30,603 nucleotides of DNA, from the NCBI GenBank assembly GCA_003531115.1, contig DQHT01000004.1:17410-48012 (forward strand), written 5' to 3'. This stretch comes from Bacteroidota bacterium. GTDB taxonomy: Bacteria; Bacteroidota; Bacteroidia; UBA8524. This document shows positions 7,757 to 15,550 of this stretch, piece after piece. The stretch's first letter is position 1, and the number at the start of each line of letters is the position of its first letter. The notes beneath the pieces were generated by a model, which had not been told where the DNA came from, did no database searches, and saw only the letters and a list, made by a program, of their open reading frames with translations. The position numbers and the translations under genes were made by a program.

Positions 7757-8403
7757 TCTGGGCGGCTTTTGTTATGGGTTTATTCGGAAGTCTCCACTGC
7801 CTGGGCATGTGTGGCCCTTTGGTAATGGCCTTGCCCCATAGCAGTGGTTTTCGCGCTTTGATTTATCATGGATCGCGCATATTAGCCTATGGATTAATGG
7901 GTTTGCTGATTGGTTTATTCGGAAAGGGATTGAACCTGGCTGGTTTTCAACAGGGAATCAGCATTTTTAGCGGGATACTCATTGTTCTGTTTGGCCTGGG
8001 ATTGCTCAGAAAAAAAACAGCCTGGCCACCCCTTTTTATGGAAATGTATCAGCGATGGATGCAAAGCACCGACTTAGGTTCTACGGCATTGCTCGGCTTA
8101 CTCAATGGCTTTTTGCCCTGCGGAATGGTCTATGTGGCCATGGCCGGAGCCCTTGCTGAGCAACAATCCCTCGAAGGAGCCTTGTTTATGGTCGTTTTCG
8201 GCGCCGGTACCCTGCCAATGATGCTGGGGATCAGTTGGAGCAAACACCTGTGGAGCCAGGAACTCAGACGCAAATTGAACAGGGCGGTTCCGGTTTTTAC
8301 CATACTCATCGGTATCCTGTTTATCCTTAGGGGCATGAATCTGGGAATCCCATTTGTCAGCCCCAAAATTGAGGCTCAGGAGGTGAAGGAGTGTTGCGAT
8401 TGA
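7753..8403 (+). CDS. SafE-like membrane protein of the cbb3 cluster (sulfite exporter TauE/SafE family)
   Basis: A 216-aa, six-span membrane protein of the UreH/SafE-like transmembrane family. The diagnostic N-terminal motif is visible as GSLHCLGMCGPLVMALP (about residues 12-28) with C16 and C20, and the second half carries GFLPCGMVYVAMAGALA. Members at the end of Bacteroidota cbb3 operons are usually annotated as sulfite exporters, but the conserved cysteines and the constant pairing with ccoGH suggest a role in copper or heme supply to the oxidase; that role is inference. It ends KECCD, a further cysteine pair. It overlaps ccoH by 4 bases. Confidence 0.85.
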   Translation: MIWAAFVMGLFGSLHCLGMCGPLVMALPHSSGFRALIYHGSRILAYGLMGLLIGLFGKGLNLAGFQQGISIFSGILIVLFGLGLLRKKTAWPPLFMEMYQRWMQSTDLGSTALLGLLNGFLPCGMVYVAMAGALAEQQSLEGALFMVVFGAGTLPMMLGISWSKHLWSQELRRKLNRAVPVFTILIGILFILRGMNLGIPFVSPKIEAQEVKECCD

Positions 8404-8417
8404 ATTCGCATGTGCTG

Positions 8418-8425
8418 TATCTTCG
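8418..8425 (+). promoter_or_regulatory. Candidate -7 promoter element for tex
   Basis: TATCTTCG matches TAnnTTTG in seven of eight positions and ends four bases before ATG 8430, again implying a leaderless or near-leaderless transcript. One mismatch makes this weaker than the boxes at 731 and 750. Confidence 0.35.
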
Positions 8426-8429
8426 CCCC

Positions 8430-10559
8430 ATGTCTATTGCTCAATCCATCAGCCAACTTCTGAATATTGGTGAAAAACAGGTAAACGCAACCCTCAAACT
8501 CCTCGAAGAGGGAGCAACCATTCCCTTTATTTCCCGCTACCGTAAAGAAGCTACAGGAAGTTTGGATGAAGTTGAAGTAGCATCCATCGAAGAAGCCTGG
8601 AGAAAATTTCTCGACCTGGAAAAGCGGAAAGCGGCTATTTTAAAGGCGATAGAAGAGCAAGGAAAACTAAGCCCGGAACTGAAAGAAAAGATCCTGGCCT
8701 GCGGGGATATGAATGTACTGGAAGACCTGTATCTGCCGTACAAAATTAAAAGAAAGACCCGGGCTACTACAGCCAGAGAACGGGGCCTGGAGCCACTGGC
8801 CAGGATCCTGATGGCACAGAAGGAAAATCAACCTGAAGTAGCAGCACGCCGTTTTATAAGCAAAGACGTACCCAATGTAGAAGACGCCCTGTCAGGAGCT
8901 CGCGATATCATTGCCGAATGGGTGAGTGAACATGCTGCGGCGCGTGGCTCATTAAGAAATTTATACGAAAAAACAGGATTGCTGGAAGCTAAATTGGTTA
9001 AAGGCAAAGAAACGGAAGGGCAGAATTACCGCGATTATTTTTCCTTTTCTGAACCCTTGAATCGTGCAGCTTCACATCGCATCCTGGCCATCGACCGGGC
9101 AGAAAAAGAAGGAATTTTACGGGTTTCGGTTTCGGTTGAAAAAGATAAGGCCCTCGACCGCCTCGACCGCTTTTTTATCCGGGGAGATAATGCCTCAGTC
9201 GATCAGGTAGAAATGGCTGTGGAAGATGCTTTTAAACGTTTGCTGGCGCCTTCCCTGGAAACAGAGCTACGGAATATGGCCAGGGAAAGGGCAGAGGAGG
9301 AGTCCATACGGGTGTTTGGTGATAACCTGCGCCAGCTTTTGCTGGAAGCGCCCTTGGGAAAAAAGCGACTGATGGCAGTTGACCCGGGCTTTAGAAGCGG
9401 ATGTAAGGTGGTATGCCTCGATGAATATGGAACCCTCCTTCATCATACTACCATCTATCCCCATGAACCGCAACGTCAGAGCCGGGAGGCCATAGAAGTG
9501 CTCCAAAATCTACAGGTGAAATATAAGCTGGAGGCTGCTGCCATTGGAAACGGTACTGCCGGAAGAGAAACAGAATCCCTGCTGAAAGAGGCCTTCAAAG
9601 AGATGGAGGGATTTCAGTTGTTTATGGTCAGTGAAGCCGGAGCATCCATCTATTCCGCCTCAGAAATAGCCCGACAGGAATTCCCGGACCTGGACCTGAC
9701 CCTGAGGGGAGCCATTTCAATAGGCCGGCGCCTGCTCGACCCGCTTGCTGAATTGGTGAAGATCGACGCAAAAAGTATCGGAGTAGGCCAATACCAGCAC
9801 GATGTGAATCAGGAACGATTAAAGCAGGTTTTGGAGCGTGTTGTGGTAAGTGCCGTAAATCAGGTCGGCGTGAATCTGAATACGGCTTCTCCCTGGCTAT
9901 TGCGCTATGTTTCGGGCATTGGTCCGACCTTGTCGGAAAAGATCCTGGCACATCGGCAAAAAAATGGTCCTTTCGCCTCGCGGGAAGCTTTGTTAAAAGT
10001 AAGCGGGCTGGGACCTAAAGCCTACGAACAGGCGGCGGGCTTTTTAAGGATACCCGCGGCAAAAAATCCGCTGGACAATTCAGCGGTCCATCCTGAAAGT
10101 TATACGTTGGTTCAAAAGATCGCCAAAGATCTGGGTAAGAAGGTAGAGGAATTGATCGGACAGGAAGCCTGGAAGTCGGGATTGAATCTGGAGCCTTATG
10201 TTACTCCTGAACGCGGCCTGCCCACGCTTGAAGATATCCTCAAAGAATTGAGCAAACCCGGTCTTGACCCACGCGGTGAAGCACAGGAATTTTCGTTTGA
10301 TGCAACGATAAGGGAGTTGAAAGACGTGAAAGTAGGAATGCGCCTGCCGGGAGTGGTAACAAACCTGGCCAAGTTTGGCGCCTTTGTCGATATTGGTATT
10401 AAAGAAAATGGCCTCCTCCATATTTCCCAGATCACGGATCGTTTTATCAAAGATCCGGCTGAAGTCCTTCATATCAATCAAAAAGTGATGGTGCGGATAA
10501 CGGAGGTAGACAATGAGCGCAAACGGGTTGGATTAAGCATGAAAGATGGATACGTATGA
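8430..10559 (+). CDS. tex: Tex-family RNA-binding transcription accessory protein
   Basis: A 709-aa Tex protein. Domains in order: N-terminal helix-turn-helix bundle with GATIPFISRYRKEATGSLDE, the YqgF/RNase H-like domain (starting near LMAVDPGFRSGCKV), a tandem helix-hairpin-helix region (NTASPWLLRYVSGIGPTLSE and SGLGPKAYEQAAGFLRI), and a C-terminal S1 RNA-binding domain (GMRLPGVVTNLAKFGAFVDI to RVGLSMKDG). Tex, the bacterial relative of Spt6, associates with transcription and RNA turnover. ATG 8430 is chosen because family proteins begin close to MSIAQSISQLL; an in-frame ATG at 8391 would overlap the previous gene and add 13 unrelated residues. The stop overlaps the next start (ATGA). Confidence 0.95.
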   Translation: MSIAQSISQLLNIGEKQVNATLKLLEEGATIPFISRYRKEATGSLDEVEVASIEEAWRKFLDLEKRKAAILKAIEEQGKLSPELKEKILACGDMNVLEDLYLPYKIKRKTRATTARERGLEPLARILMAQKENQPEVAARRFISKDVPNVEDALSGARDIIAEWVSEHAAARGSLRNLYEKTGLLEAKLVKGKETEGQNYRDYFSFSEPLNRAASHRILAIDRAEKEGILRVSVSVEKDKALDRLDRFFIRGDNASVDQVEMAVEDAFKRLLAPSLETELRNMARERAEEESIRVFGDNLRQLLLEAPLGKKRLMAVDPGFRSGCKVVCLDEYGTLLHHTTIYPHEPQRQSREAIEVLQNLQVKYKLEAAAIGNGTAGRETESLLKEAFKEMEGFQLFMVSEAGASIYSASEIARQEFPDLDLTLRGAISIGRRLLDPLAELVKIDAKSIGVGQYQHDVNQERLKQVLERVVVSAVNQVGVNLNTASPWLLRYVSGIGPTLSEKILAHRQKNGPFASREALLKVSGLGPKAYEQAAGFLRIPAAKNPLDNSAVHPESYTLVQKIAKDLGKKVEELIGQEAWKSGLNLEPYVTPERGLPTLEDILKELSKPGLDPRGEAQEFSFDATIRELKDVKVGMRLPGVVTNLAKFGAFVDIGIKENGLLHISQITDRFIKDPAEVLHINQKVMVRITEVDNERKRVGLSMKDGYV

Positions 10560-11335
10560 CAAAAGTTCCCTTCACTCTTTTTAGTATTTATTATAAGCCC
10601 TTTCTGGTTCCTGAAATACCTTTTGTGCATCCCGTACAGGCAGGCAGGGCCATCCATGAGGGCTTCGGAATTGAAGGCGACGATACCGGAGATTCCATAT
10701 CACAGCTGAATCAAAACTGGGTGGAACTCACGGCAGCCTACTATATCTGGAAAAATTATTCCTCCTCCCAGGTGCCATATTGGGGTTTGGTGCACTACCG
10801 GAGGTATTTTACAATGCCATTGGGTTTCAATCCTTTTAAACGGATCTATTCCCTGAATGCATCCGAAGAAACTTTCAACAAGGTTCTCAGTCCAAAACTC
10901 GAGGCTTATATAGCGAAGCAGCTGGCAGAAGGTAAGATCATACTGCCTAAACGCTACCACATGTACAAGCTTAAAAGATGGAGTGTAAAACAACAGTATA
11001 TCCGCGACCACGATGCCGACGCCTGGAACCTGATGGAAAAAGCTGTAAAAACCTTATTCCCGGAATATGGAGAGAGTTTCGATCGCTTTGCCCGGGGCCT
11101 CGACCTCTGTGTATTCAATATTATGGTAGCCAGTTGGGAATTTTGGGATGCCTATCTCAGCTGGTTATTCCGCATTCTCAATGAGGTGAAAAAGGAATAC
11201 AGGATAAGAGAAGACCCAAATCAGAGAAGGGTTTTTGGTTTTTTGTCTGAAAGGCTGCTTAACGTTTATGTGATCCATCAGCAAATACACAAAGGCCAGA
11301 AGATCAAATACATGCCGGTTGCCTATTTTTCCTAA
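10556..11335 (+). CDS. DUF4422 family glycosyltransferase-like protein
   Basis: A 259-aa soluble protein. The early motif LNQNWVELTAAYYIWKN (about 51-67) followed by YWGLVHYRRYF (75-85) is characteristic of DUF4422, a family found in capsule and exopolysaccharide clusters and thought to have a glycosyltransferase-like fold; some members are annotated as glycosyltransferases. The exact reaction is unknown. No other polysaccharide gene is in view: the gene is joined to tex by a 4-base ATGA overlap, so its expression follows tex. It is followed after 10 bases by a convergent small gene. Confidence 0.75.
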   Translation: MTKVPFTLFSIYYKPFLVPEIPFVHPVQAGRAIHEGFGIEGDDTGDSISQLNQNWVELTAAYYIWKNYSSSQVPYWGLVHYRRYFTMPLGFNPFKRIYSLNASEETFNKVLSPKLEAYIAKQLAEGKIILPKRYHMYKLKRWSVKQQYIRDHDADAWNLMEKAVKTLFPEYGESFDRFARGLDLCVFNIMVASWEFWDAYLSWLFRILNEVKKEYRIREDPNQRRVFGFLSERLLNVYVIHQQIHKGQKIKYMPVAYFS

Positions 11336-11345
11336 TTGCTGAGGG

Positions 11346-11453
11346 TCAGTTATCCCGCTCCTCGAAGTCGTCTTTTTTGAACAAACGTTCAATGATAAAA
11401 TAGCCCAAAGCAATAACCGAGGCAACAAGGAGTAAGATCAGAAGTACCCGCAT
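11346..11453 (-). CDS. 35-aa single-pass membrane peptide
   Basis: A short leftward frame starting at ATG 11453 encodes 35 residues: MRVLLILLLVASVIALGYFI, then IERLFKKDDFEERDN. It has one clear membrane span (about 3-21) and a charged cytoplasmic tail. The start lies one base behind the stop of the ybjQ-family gene (TAATATG), an arrangement typical of translational coupling, and the codons show no internal stop or bias break. I do not recognise the peptide. An accidental frame of this length is possible, but the spacing and the textbook span-plus-charged-tail composition favour a real gene. Confidence 0.55.
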   Translation of the reverse strand: MRVLLILLLVASVIALGYFIIERLFKKDDFEERDN

Positions 11454-11454
11454 A

Positions 11455-11769
11455 TTATTTCAATTTTACTGCAGTTCCGAATGCCAGAATCTCGGCACAG
11501 CCCTGCATGATCATTGCCGTAGTAAAGCGAACGCCAATAACAGCATCAGCACCAAGTTTTTTGGCATCATCGGTCATGCGCTTTAAGGCTTGCTCCCGTG
11601 CATCAGCCTGCAGCTTGGTATATTCTTCGATCTCACCGCCTACAATGTTTTTAAGTCCGGCAAAAATGTCACGGGCTATATTTCGCGCCCTAACGGTACT
11701 TCCGCGAACAAGTCCCAATGTTTCACTTACTTCTCTTCCGGCAATATGTTCTGTTGTTGTAAGTATCAT
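11455..11769 (-). CDS. ybjQ: YbjQ/UPF0145 family protein (heavy-metal-binding domain)
   Basis: A 104-aa protein of the YbjQ family, a small beta-alpha fold that forms pentamers in solved structures; its cellular role is unclear despite the heavy-metal name. Family landmarks are visible: MILTTTEHIAG at the start, NIARDIFAGLKNIVGGEIEEY in the middle, KLGADAVIGVRF and GTAVKLK at the end. The start is set at ATG 11769 because family members begin there and because a perfect TATCTTTG box ends three bases before it; the in-frame ATG 11793 lies upstream of that box. A 35-aa membrane peptide gene follows after one base. Confidence 0.9.
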   Translation of the reverse strand: MILTTTEHIAGREVSETLGLVRGSTVRARNIARDIFAGLKNIVGGEIEEYTKLQADAREQALKRMTDDAKKLGADAVIGVRFTTAMIMQGCAEILAFGTAVKLK

Positions 11770-11772
11770 GCT

Positions 11773-11780
11773 CAAAGATA
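11773..11780 (-). promoter_or_regulatory. Candidate -7 promoter element for the ybjQ-family gene
   Basis: Read leftward: TATCTTTG, then AGC, then ATG. An exact TAnnTTTG match three bases from the start codon implies a leaderless transcript. Confidence 0.5.
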
Positions 11781-11944
11781 GAAGTTTAGCCATAATATTT
11801 TTTTCTGCATGTTAAAAAAACAAATTTTAGGTCCACAGCCCTAGTTATGCGGCGATTAAAGATCATATTATTAATATTTCGTCAATTTATTATTTGTAAT
11901 TTGAACGATTAAGTTTTAACTTTAAATTCTCAAACGAGTTAGCC

Positions 11945-12403
11945 ATGAATAATTTAGTCCGTCAATTACTCTCTTCAGCCAGTTACCGTTTCGAACGTGT
12001 AACGGAGGATGCTCCCCCTGAATTTGCCAATTTTGCGGCCGGTCAGGATGGGAGAACTTCTCTTCAATTGTTAAATCATATGGTCAATGTGCTGGATGAA
12101 GCAGATGCCATCCTGACCGAACGCGACCGTATCATGTGGCAAACACATAGTTGGGATGTTGGGAAAGAACAATTCAAGTTTGTGATGCAAAGACTGACTG
12201 ACTTTATGCATGCAAATGTTGTGGATGAAGAGTTATTGGAAATTCTCATACACGGTCCGATTTCGGATCTTTTCGGCCATATCGGCCAACTCACCATGAT
12301 GCGCCGTCTTAGCGGTAAGCCAATTAATAAGGTGAATTATATCAAAGCCTCCGTTAGCTTACGTCAAAACGGACAGGTAGGTGCTGTACGTGCCTCAGGT
12401 TAA
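11945..12403 (+). CDS. DinB-like four-helix-bundle protein
   Basis: A 152-aa helical protein resembling the DinB/YfiT metal-dependent bundle superfamily. Support: H45 in LLNHMVNVLDEAD, and near the end FGHIGQLTMMRRLSGKPI, which matches the family pattern HxGQLxxLRRxxGKP. Several family members are metal-dependent thiol transferases or damage-inducible proteins; no substrate can be assigned here. A third metal-binding histidine could be H68 or H103. ATG 11945 follows an AT-rich 150-base gap shared with the divergent ybjQ gene. Confidence 0.7.
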   Translation: MNNLVRQLLSSASYRFERVTEDAPPEFANFAAGQDGRTSLQLLNHMVNVLDEADAILTERDRIMWQTHSWDVGKEQFKFVMQRLTDFMHANVVDEELLEILIHGPISDLFGHIGQLTMMRRLSGKPINKVNYIKASVSLRQNGQVGAVRASG

Positions 12404-12439
12404 TTTCCGATTCACATTTCTTTTTTACTCCTTTGTATC

Positions 12440-12823
12440 GTGAAAGATTTGAAGAAGTACTATATCCTCCCCGTAGATCCGGATATGGTTTACGCTGCCC
12501 TCACGCGGGAAGCAACGATACAATTGTGGACAGGTGCTCCGGCGCGTATGATCGCTGAACCGGGTGAAGAATTTTCAATGTGGGAGGATGACATCCTCGG
12601 AAAAATACTCGAGCTTGAACCAGGAAAAAAAATTGTTCAGGAATGGTATTTCGGAGAGGAGGGGGAATCCATCGTTACCATAACCCTGCATCCTCATAAG
12701 AAGGGGACTTCCGTTGAGATCAGGCATACGGGAATACCCGATGAACATTTCGAGAATATTTCGGAAGGGTGGGACGACGTGTATATGGCCTCCCTGATCG
12801 AATTTTTTGATGAAGAAACTTAA
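12440..12823 (+). CDS. SRPBCC (AHSA1-like, START superfamily) protein
   Basis: A 127-aa protein with the SRPBCC fold: an opening strand KYYILPVDPDMVYAALT, the tryptophan segment TIQLWTGAPA, the FSMWEDDILGKILELEPGKK hairpin typical of AHSA1 (activator of Hsp90 ATPase homologue) proteins, and a C-terminal helix SEGWDDVYMASLIEFF. The fold makes a hydrophobic ligand pocket; the ligand is unknown. The start is GTG 12440, which gives the expected N-terminal lysine-rich strand; no ATG lies close. Its TAA shares bases with the convergent stop of pdhC. Confidence 0.8.
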   Translation: MKDLKKYYILPVDPDMVYAALTREATIQLWTGAPARMIAEPGEEFSMWEDDILGKILELEPGKKIVQEWYFGEEGESIVTITLHPHKKGTSVEIRHTGIPDEHFENISEGWDDVYMASLIEFFDEET

Positions 12824-14076
12824 ACCAGGATCTTTACCGGCTCTTCCAGTAATTCTTTTAAAGTGAGCAGGAATTTTGAGCCTACTACACCATCCACTAC
12901 CCGGTGATCACAGCTCAGGGTTACTTTCATAACGTTTCCCGGACGCATTTCGCCATCTTTTACGATAACGGTTTCCTTTACAGCACCTACAGCCAGAATA
13001 CAGGCATCAGGCGGATTGATAATTGCCGTAAACTCTTCAATGCCGAACATCCCCAGATTTGAAATGGTAAAAGTATTGCCCTCCCAATCAGCTGGCTGCA
13101 GTTTTTTATTCTTTGCCTTCTCAGAGTATGCCTTTACCTCCCGGCTAATGTCGCTAAGTGACTTTTGATCAGCGAAACGTACAACAGGAACCAATAAGCC
13201 GTCTTCAACAGCCATGGCAACCCCAACATGGATATGGTGATTGAAACGAATTTTATCGCCCAGCCAGCTGCTGTTAACCGCAGGATGTTTTCTTAATGCA
13301 ATAGCCGCAGCCTTAACGATAAGATCATTCATTGAAACCTTTACATCTGCATAGTCATTGATGCTTGCCCTTGCAGCCACAGCACGGTCCATTTCAATTT
13401 CCATGGTCAGATAGAAATGAGGCGCAGTGAACTTGCTTTCTGCCAACCTGCGTGCAATGGTTTTACGCATCTGGGATACCGCCTGCTCATCAAATCCTTC
13501 CTTACCCGATACCAGGGATGAAGAAGCCGCAACTGCACCGGGAGTATAATTTTCAATATCCCGTTTCACAATTCTTCCGAAATCTCCGGAGCCCTGAACC
13601 AGGCTGATATCGATGCCTTTGTCTTCCGCCAGCTTCTTGGCAAGTGGACTCGCTTTAACTCGTCCGTCGTGACCCTCGCTCACCGGCGCAGGAGCGGGTA
13701 TTGACGATTTTGAAACCTGAGGAGCAGGTACTTCAGTGGCCGGTGCTTCAGACTCGGGAGCAGCGGCTTCCGCTTTTTTATCCGTTGCCGGAGCAGCGGC
13801 TTTGGGTGCTTCACTTAACAATGCCTTGATATCTTCTCCCTTTTCACCCACGATCGCAATTACTGCATCAACCGGAACTGCAGCGCCGGCTTCGATCCCA
13901 ATATGAAGCAGGGTGCCTTTCACATAATTTTCCAACTCCATAGTTGCCTTATCGGTTTCTACTTCTGCCAGAATATCTCCTGGGGCTACCGTATCACCAA
14001 CTTTTTTATTCCAGGCAACGATCACCCCTTCGGTCATCGTATCACTCATCTTGGGCATGCGGATTATCTCGGCCAT
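12820..14076 (-). CDS. pdhC: Pyruvate dehydrogenase complex E2 (dihydrolipoamide acetyltransferase)
   Basis: A 418-aa E2 component that moves the acetyl group from pyruvate dehydrogenase E1 to CoA. Domains in order: one N-terminal lipoyl domain with attachment lysine K43 in EVETDKATMELEN; an Ala/Pro-rich linker; the peripheral-subunit-binding domain (VKASPLAKKLAEDKGIDISLVQGSGDFGRI, about 160-190); and the catalytic acetyltransferase domain ending in the CDHRVVDG active site (H391, D395). ATG 14076 gives the standard MAEIIRMPKMSDTM beginning; in-frame ATG codons further upstream would read through a TAATTTTG promoter box. E1 and E3 genes are not in the window. The lipoyl motif favours pyruvate over other 2-oxoacid complexes. 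Confidence 0.92.
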   Translation of the reverse strand: MAEIIRMPKMSDTMTEGVIVAWNKKVGDTVAPGDILAEVETDKATMELENYVKGTLLHIGIEAGAAVPVDAVIAIVGEKGEDIKALLSEAPKAAAPATDKKAEAAAPESEAPATEVPAPQVSKSSIPAPAPVSEGHDGRVKASPLAKKLAEDKGIDISLVQGSGDFGRIVKRDIENYTPGAVAASSSLVSGKEGFDEQAVSQMRKTIARRLAESKFTAPHFYLTMEIEMDRAVAARASINDYADVKVSMNDLIVKAAAIALRKHPAVNSSWLGDKIRFNHHIHVGVAMAVEDGLLVPVVRFADQKSLSDISREVKAYSEKAKNKKLQPADWEGNTFTISNLGMFGIEEFTAIINPPDACILAVGAVKETVIVKDGEMRPGNVMKVTLSCDHRVVDGVVGSKFLLTLKELLEEPVKILV

Positions 14077-14102
14077 CTCGTGTTGTTTTTTTTTGGGTTG
14101 TG

Positions 14103-14110
14103 CAAAATTA
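14103..14110 (-). promoter_or_regulatory. Candidate -7 promoter element for pdhC
   Basis: Read leftward: TAATTTTG, an exact TAnnTTTG match 26 bases upstream of ATG 14076. It supports this start over the in-frame ATG at 14139. Confidence 0.45.
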
Positions 14111-14253
14111 AGCCTTCTCATCACATTTACCACCAGCATCTAAACTTTGTAAATTTCATCCATTTCAAGCTGGTCATTTAGGAATTTAAAACGCTATGTA
14201 TTACCTTTATAGACGATTCCCTGCAGCTGCTTTTTGTGAAAGGAGGGCTGCCA

Positions 14254-15495
14254 ATGAAACCGCATTTTTATGCCAAGCGACGTATGCTGAACCCTAGAAT
14301 ACCGGGCGAGAAAGTGGTAATGGACCTGGCTAAGACCCCCTACAACTATACCCAGGCCAACTTACCGCTTCCTTTACCGTCCTCCTTTATATCCTCGTTC
14401 TCTTCCCATCTTACCGGGAAAGAAGCCGCACATTCGGCAAGTCCCGCGTCGCTGATTCCTTTGTACGAGCTGTTTTTCAATCGCCGGTTTGCCAAAGATC
14501 TGGCTGAAAATACCCTGATCCCTGTTTTGCACAAGGAAGACCTGATTGCCACTTTTTTATCGCGAACAGACTGGCATCTGGTATGGATCAGCCCGGTGGA
14601 AGACCCGGAATTATTAAAGATTTCTTCCGCAAGGGAACATAACCTCTTTATCCATAGCAAGGAGGAAAACGGCTGGAAACTATCTCCCGAGCAGTTGGAT
14701 ACCTGGTGCAGGGAAAATAGCCAGCTAGTTTCAAAATCAATATTCTACTTACCCAAACCCCTTGCTGACAATGTATGGAAGGCGGGAGAATTCAAACGTT
14801 TGTGTGAAGTAGCCCATAAACACGGCGTTTACTTTTTACGTGAAGAATACTGCAGCACCCGTTCGGATGAAAGCCTGCTTCATTTTTACCCGGAACAGAG
14901 TTTTGTTTTTTATAATCCCCTGTACGGCACAAATGGTGCAGGGTGGGGACTCGGATGTCTTATCCTCCCTCAAAACGGAGCCTGGAACTCCATATGGAAT
15001 CAGGTAAGCAACCAGGAAACAAAACCTTTGATCAGCGGACTGGAAATTTCTGCCCTGCGGACCTGTTTTGAAGAATATGCCGAAATTGAGGCGCTTCAAA
15101 AGAATTGGGAAATGGTGCTGGCCGGGCTGCGAAAAGAAGTCTATGAACTGTTGACTGTAAGTAATCTTAAGTTTAAAAAGTCGCTTTCAGGAAACTCGAT
15201 ACTGATCGACTTCGATGCATACCGTTCGCATTTTGGAAGGAGAGGGGTGTACAATTCATCAGACCTGTGCAAACGGATCTTTCAGGATTCGAAAGTAAAG
15301 CTCGTTCCGGGTTCCGACTTGGGTTGCCCACCGGGAACTTTCGTTGCTGCCATGTTTTTAAGCAATCTCGAGGATCTTGACTGGTTCACGGAAGAACCGG
15401 AAAGAACAGTCGATACTTCCTTTCTGTATAAACAATGTTGGAATTGTGTTGACGGGGCTCAAAAACTGATGCGGTATCTGAATTCACTGGATTAA
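14254..15495 (+). CDS. Degenerate fold-type-I aminotransferase homologue, probably inactive
   Basis: A 413-aa protein that follows the layout of class I/II PLP-dependent aminotransferases, but with the key residues changed. The segment matching the DExY motif, whose aspartate pairs with the PLP ring nitrogen, reads REEY (196-199). The segment matching SKxYGxxGWRxG, whose lysine holds PLP, reads NPLYGTNGAGWGLG (221-234), with proline where the lysine belongs. The C-terminal substrate-binding arginine segment reads PGTFVAAMFLS (360-370), with alanine in place of arginine. The protein ends with a CWNC motif near residue 395. It may bind a ligand or partner rather than catalyse. ATG 14254 is chosen because GGAGG lies 7 bases upstream; a GTG at 14236 is also in frame. 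It diverges from pdhC. Confidence 0.65.
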   Translation: MKPHFYAKRRMLNPRIPGEKVVMDLAKTPYNYTQANLPLPLPSSFISSFSSHLTGKEAAHSASPASLIPLYELFFNRRFAKDLAENTLIPVLHKEDLIATFLSRTDWHLVWISPVEDPELLKISSAREHNLFIHSKEENGWKLSPEQLDTWCRENSQLVSKSIFYLPKPLADNVWKAGEFKRLCEVAHKHGVYFLREEYCSTRSDESLLHFYPEQSFVFYNPLYGTNGAGWGLGCLILPQNGAWNSIWNQVSNQETKPLISGLEISALRTCFEEYAEIEALQKNWEMVLAGLRKEVYELLTVSNLKFKKSLSGNSILIDFDAYRSHFGRRGVYNSSDLCKRIFQDSKVKLVPGSDLGCPPGTFVAAMFLSNLEDLDWFTEEPERTVDTSFLYKQCWNCVDGAQKLMRYLNSLD

Positions 15496-15538
15496 ACTCC
15501 TGTTGAAAAACAAGGCATAACCTTTCCGATCCACCCCT

Positions 15539-15546
15539 TAATTTTG
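15539..15546 (+). promoter_or_regulatory. Candidate -7 promoter element for thyA
   Basis: TAATTTTG matches TAnnTTTG exactly and ends four bases before ATG 15551, implying a leaderless thyA transcript. Confidence 0.5.
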
Positions 15547-15550
15547 AAGT

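Noticed and set aside
8391..8429. Extended N-terminus for tex from an upstream ATG
   Set aside because: The added residues (MLRLNSHVLYLRP) do not fit the Tex N-terminus, and the start would lie inside the SafE-like gene and ahead of the promoter-like box.
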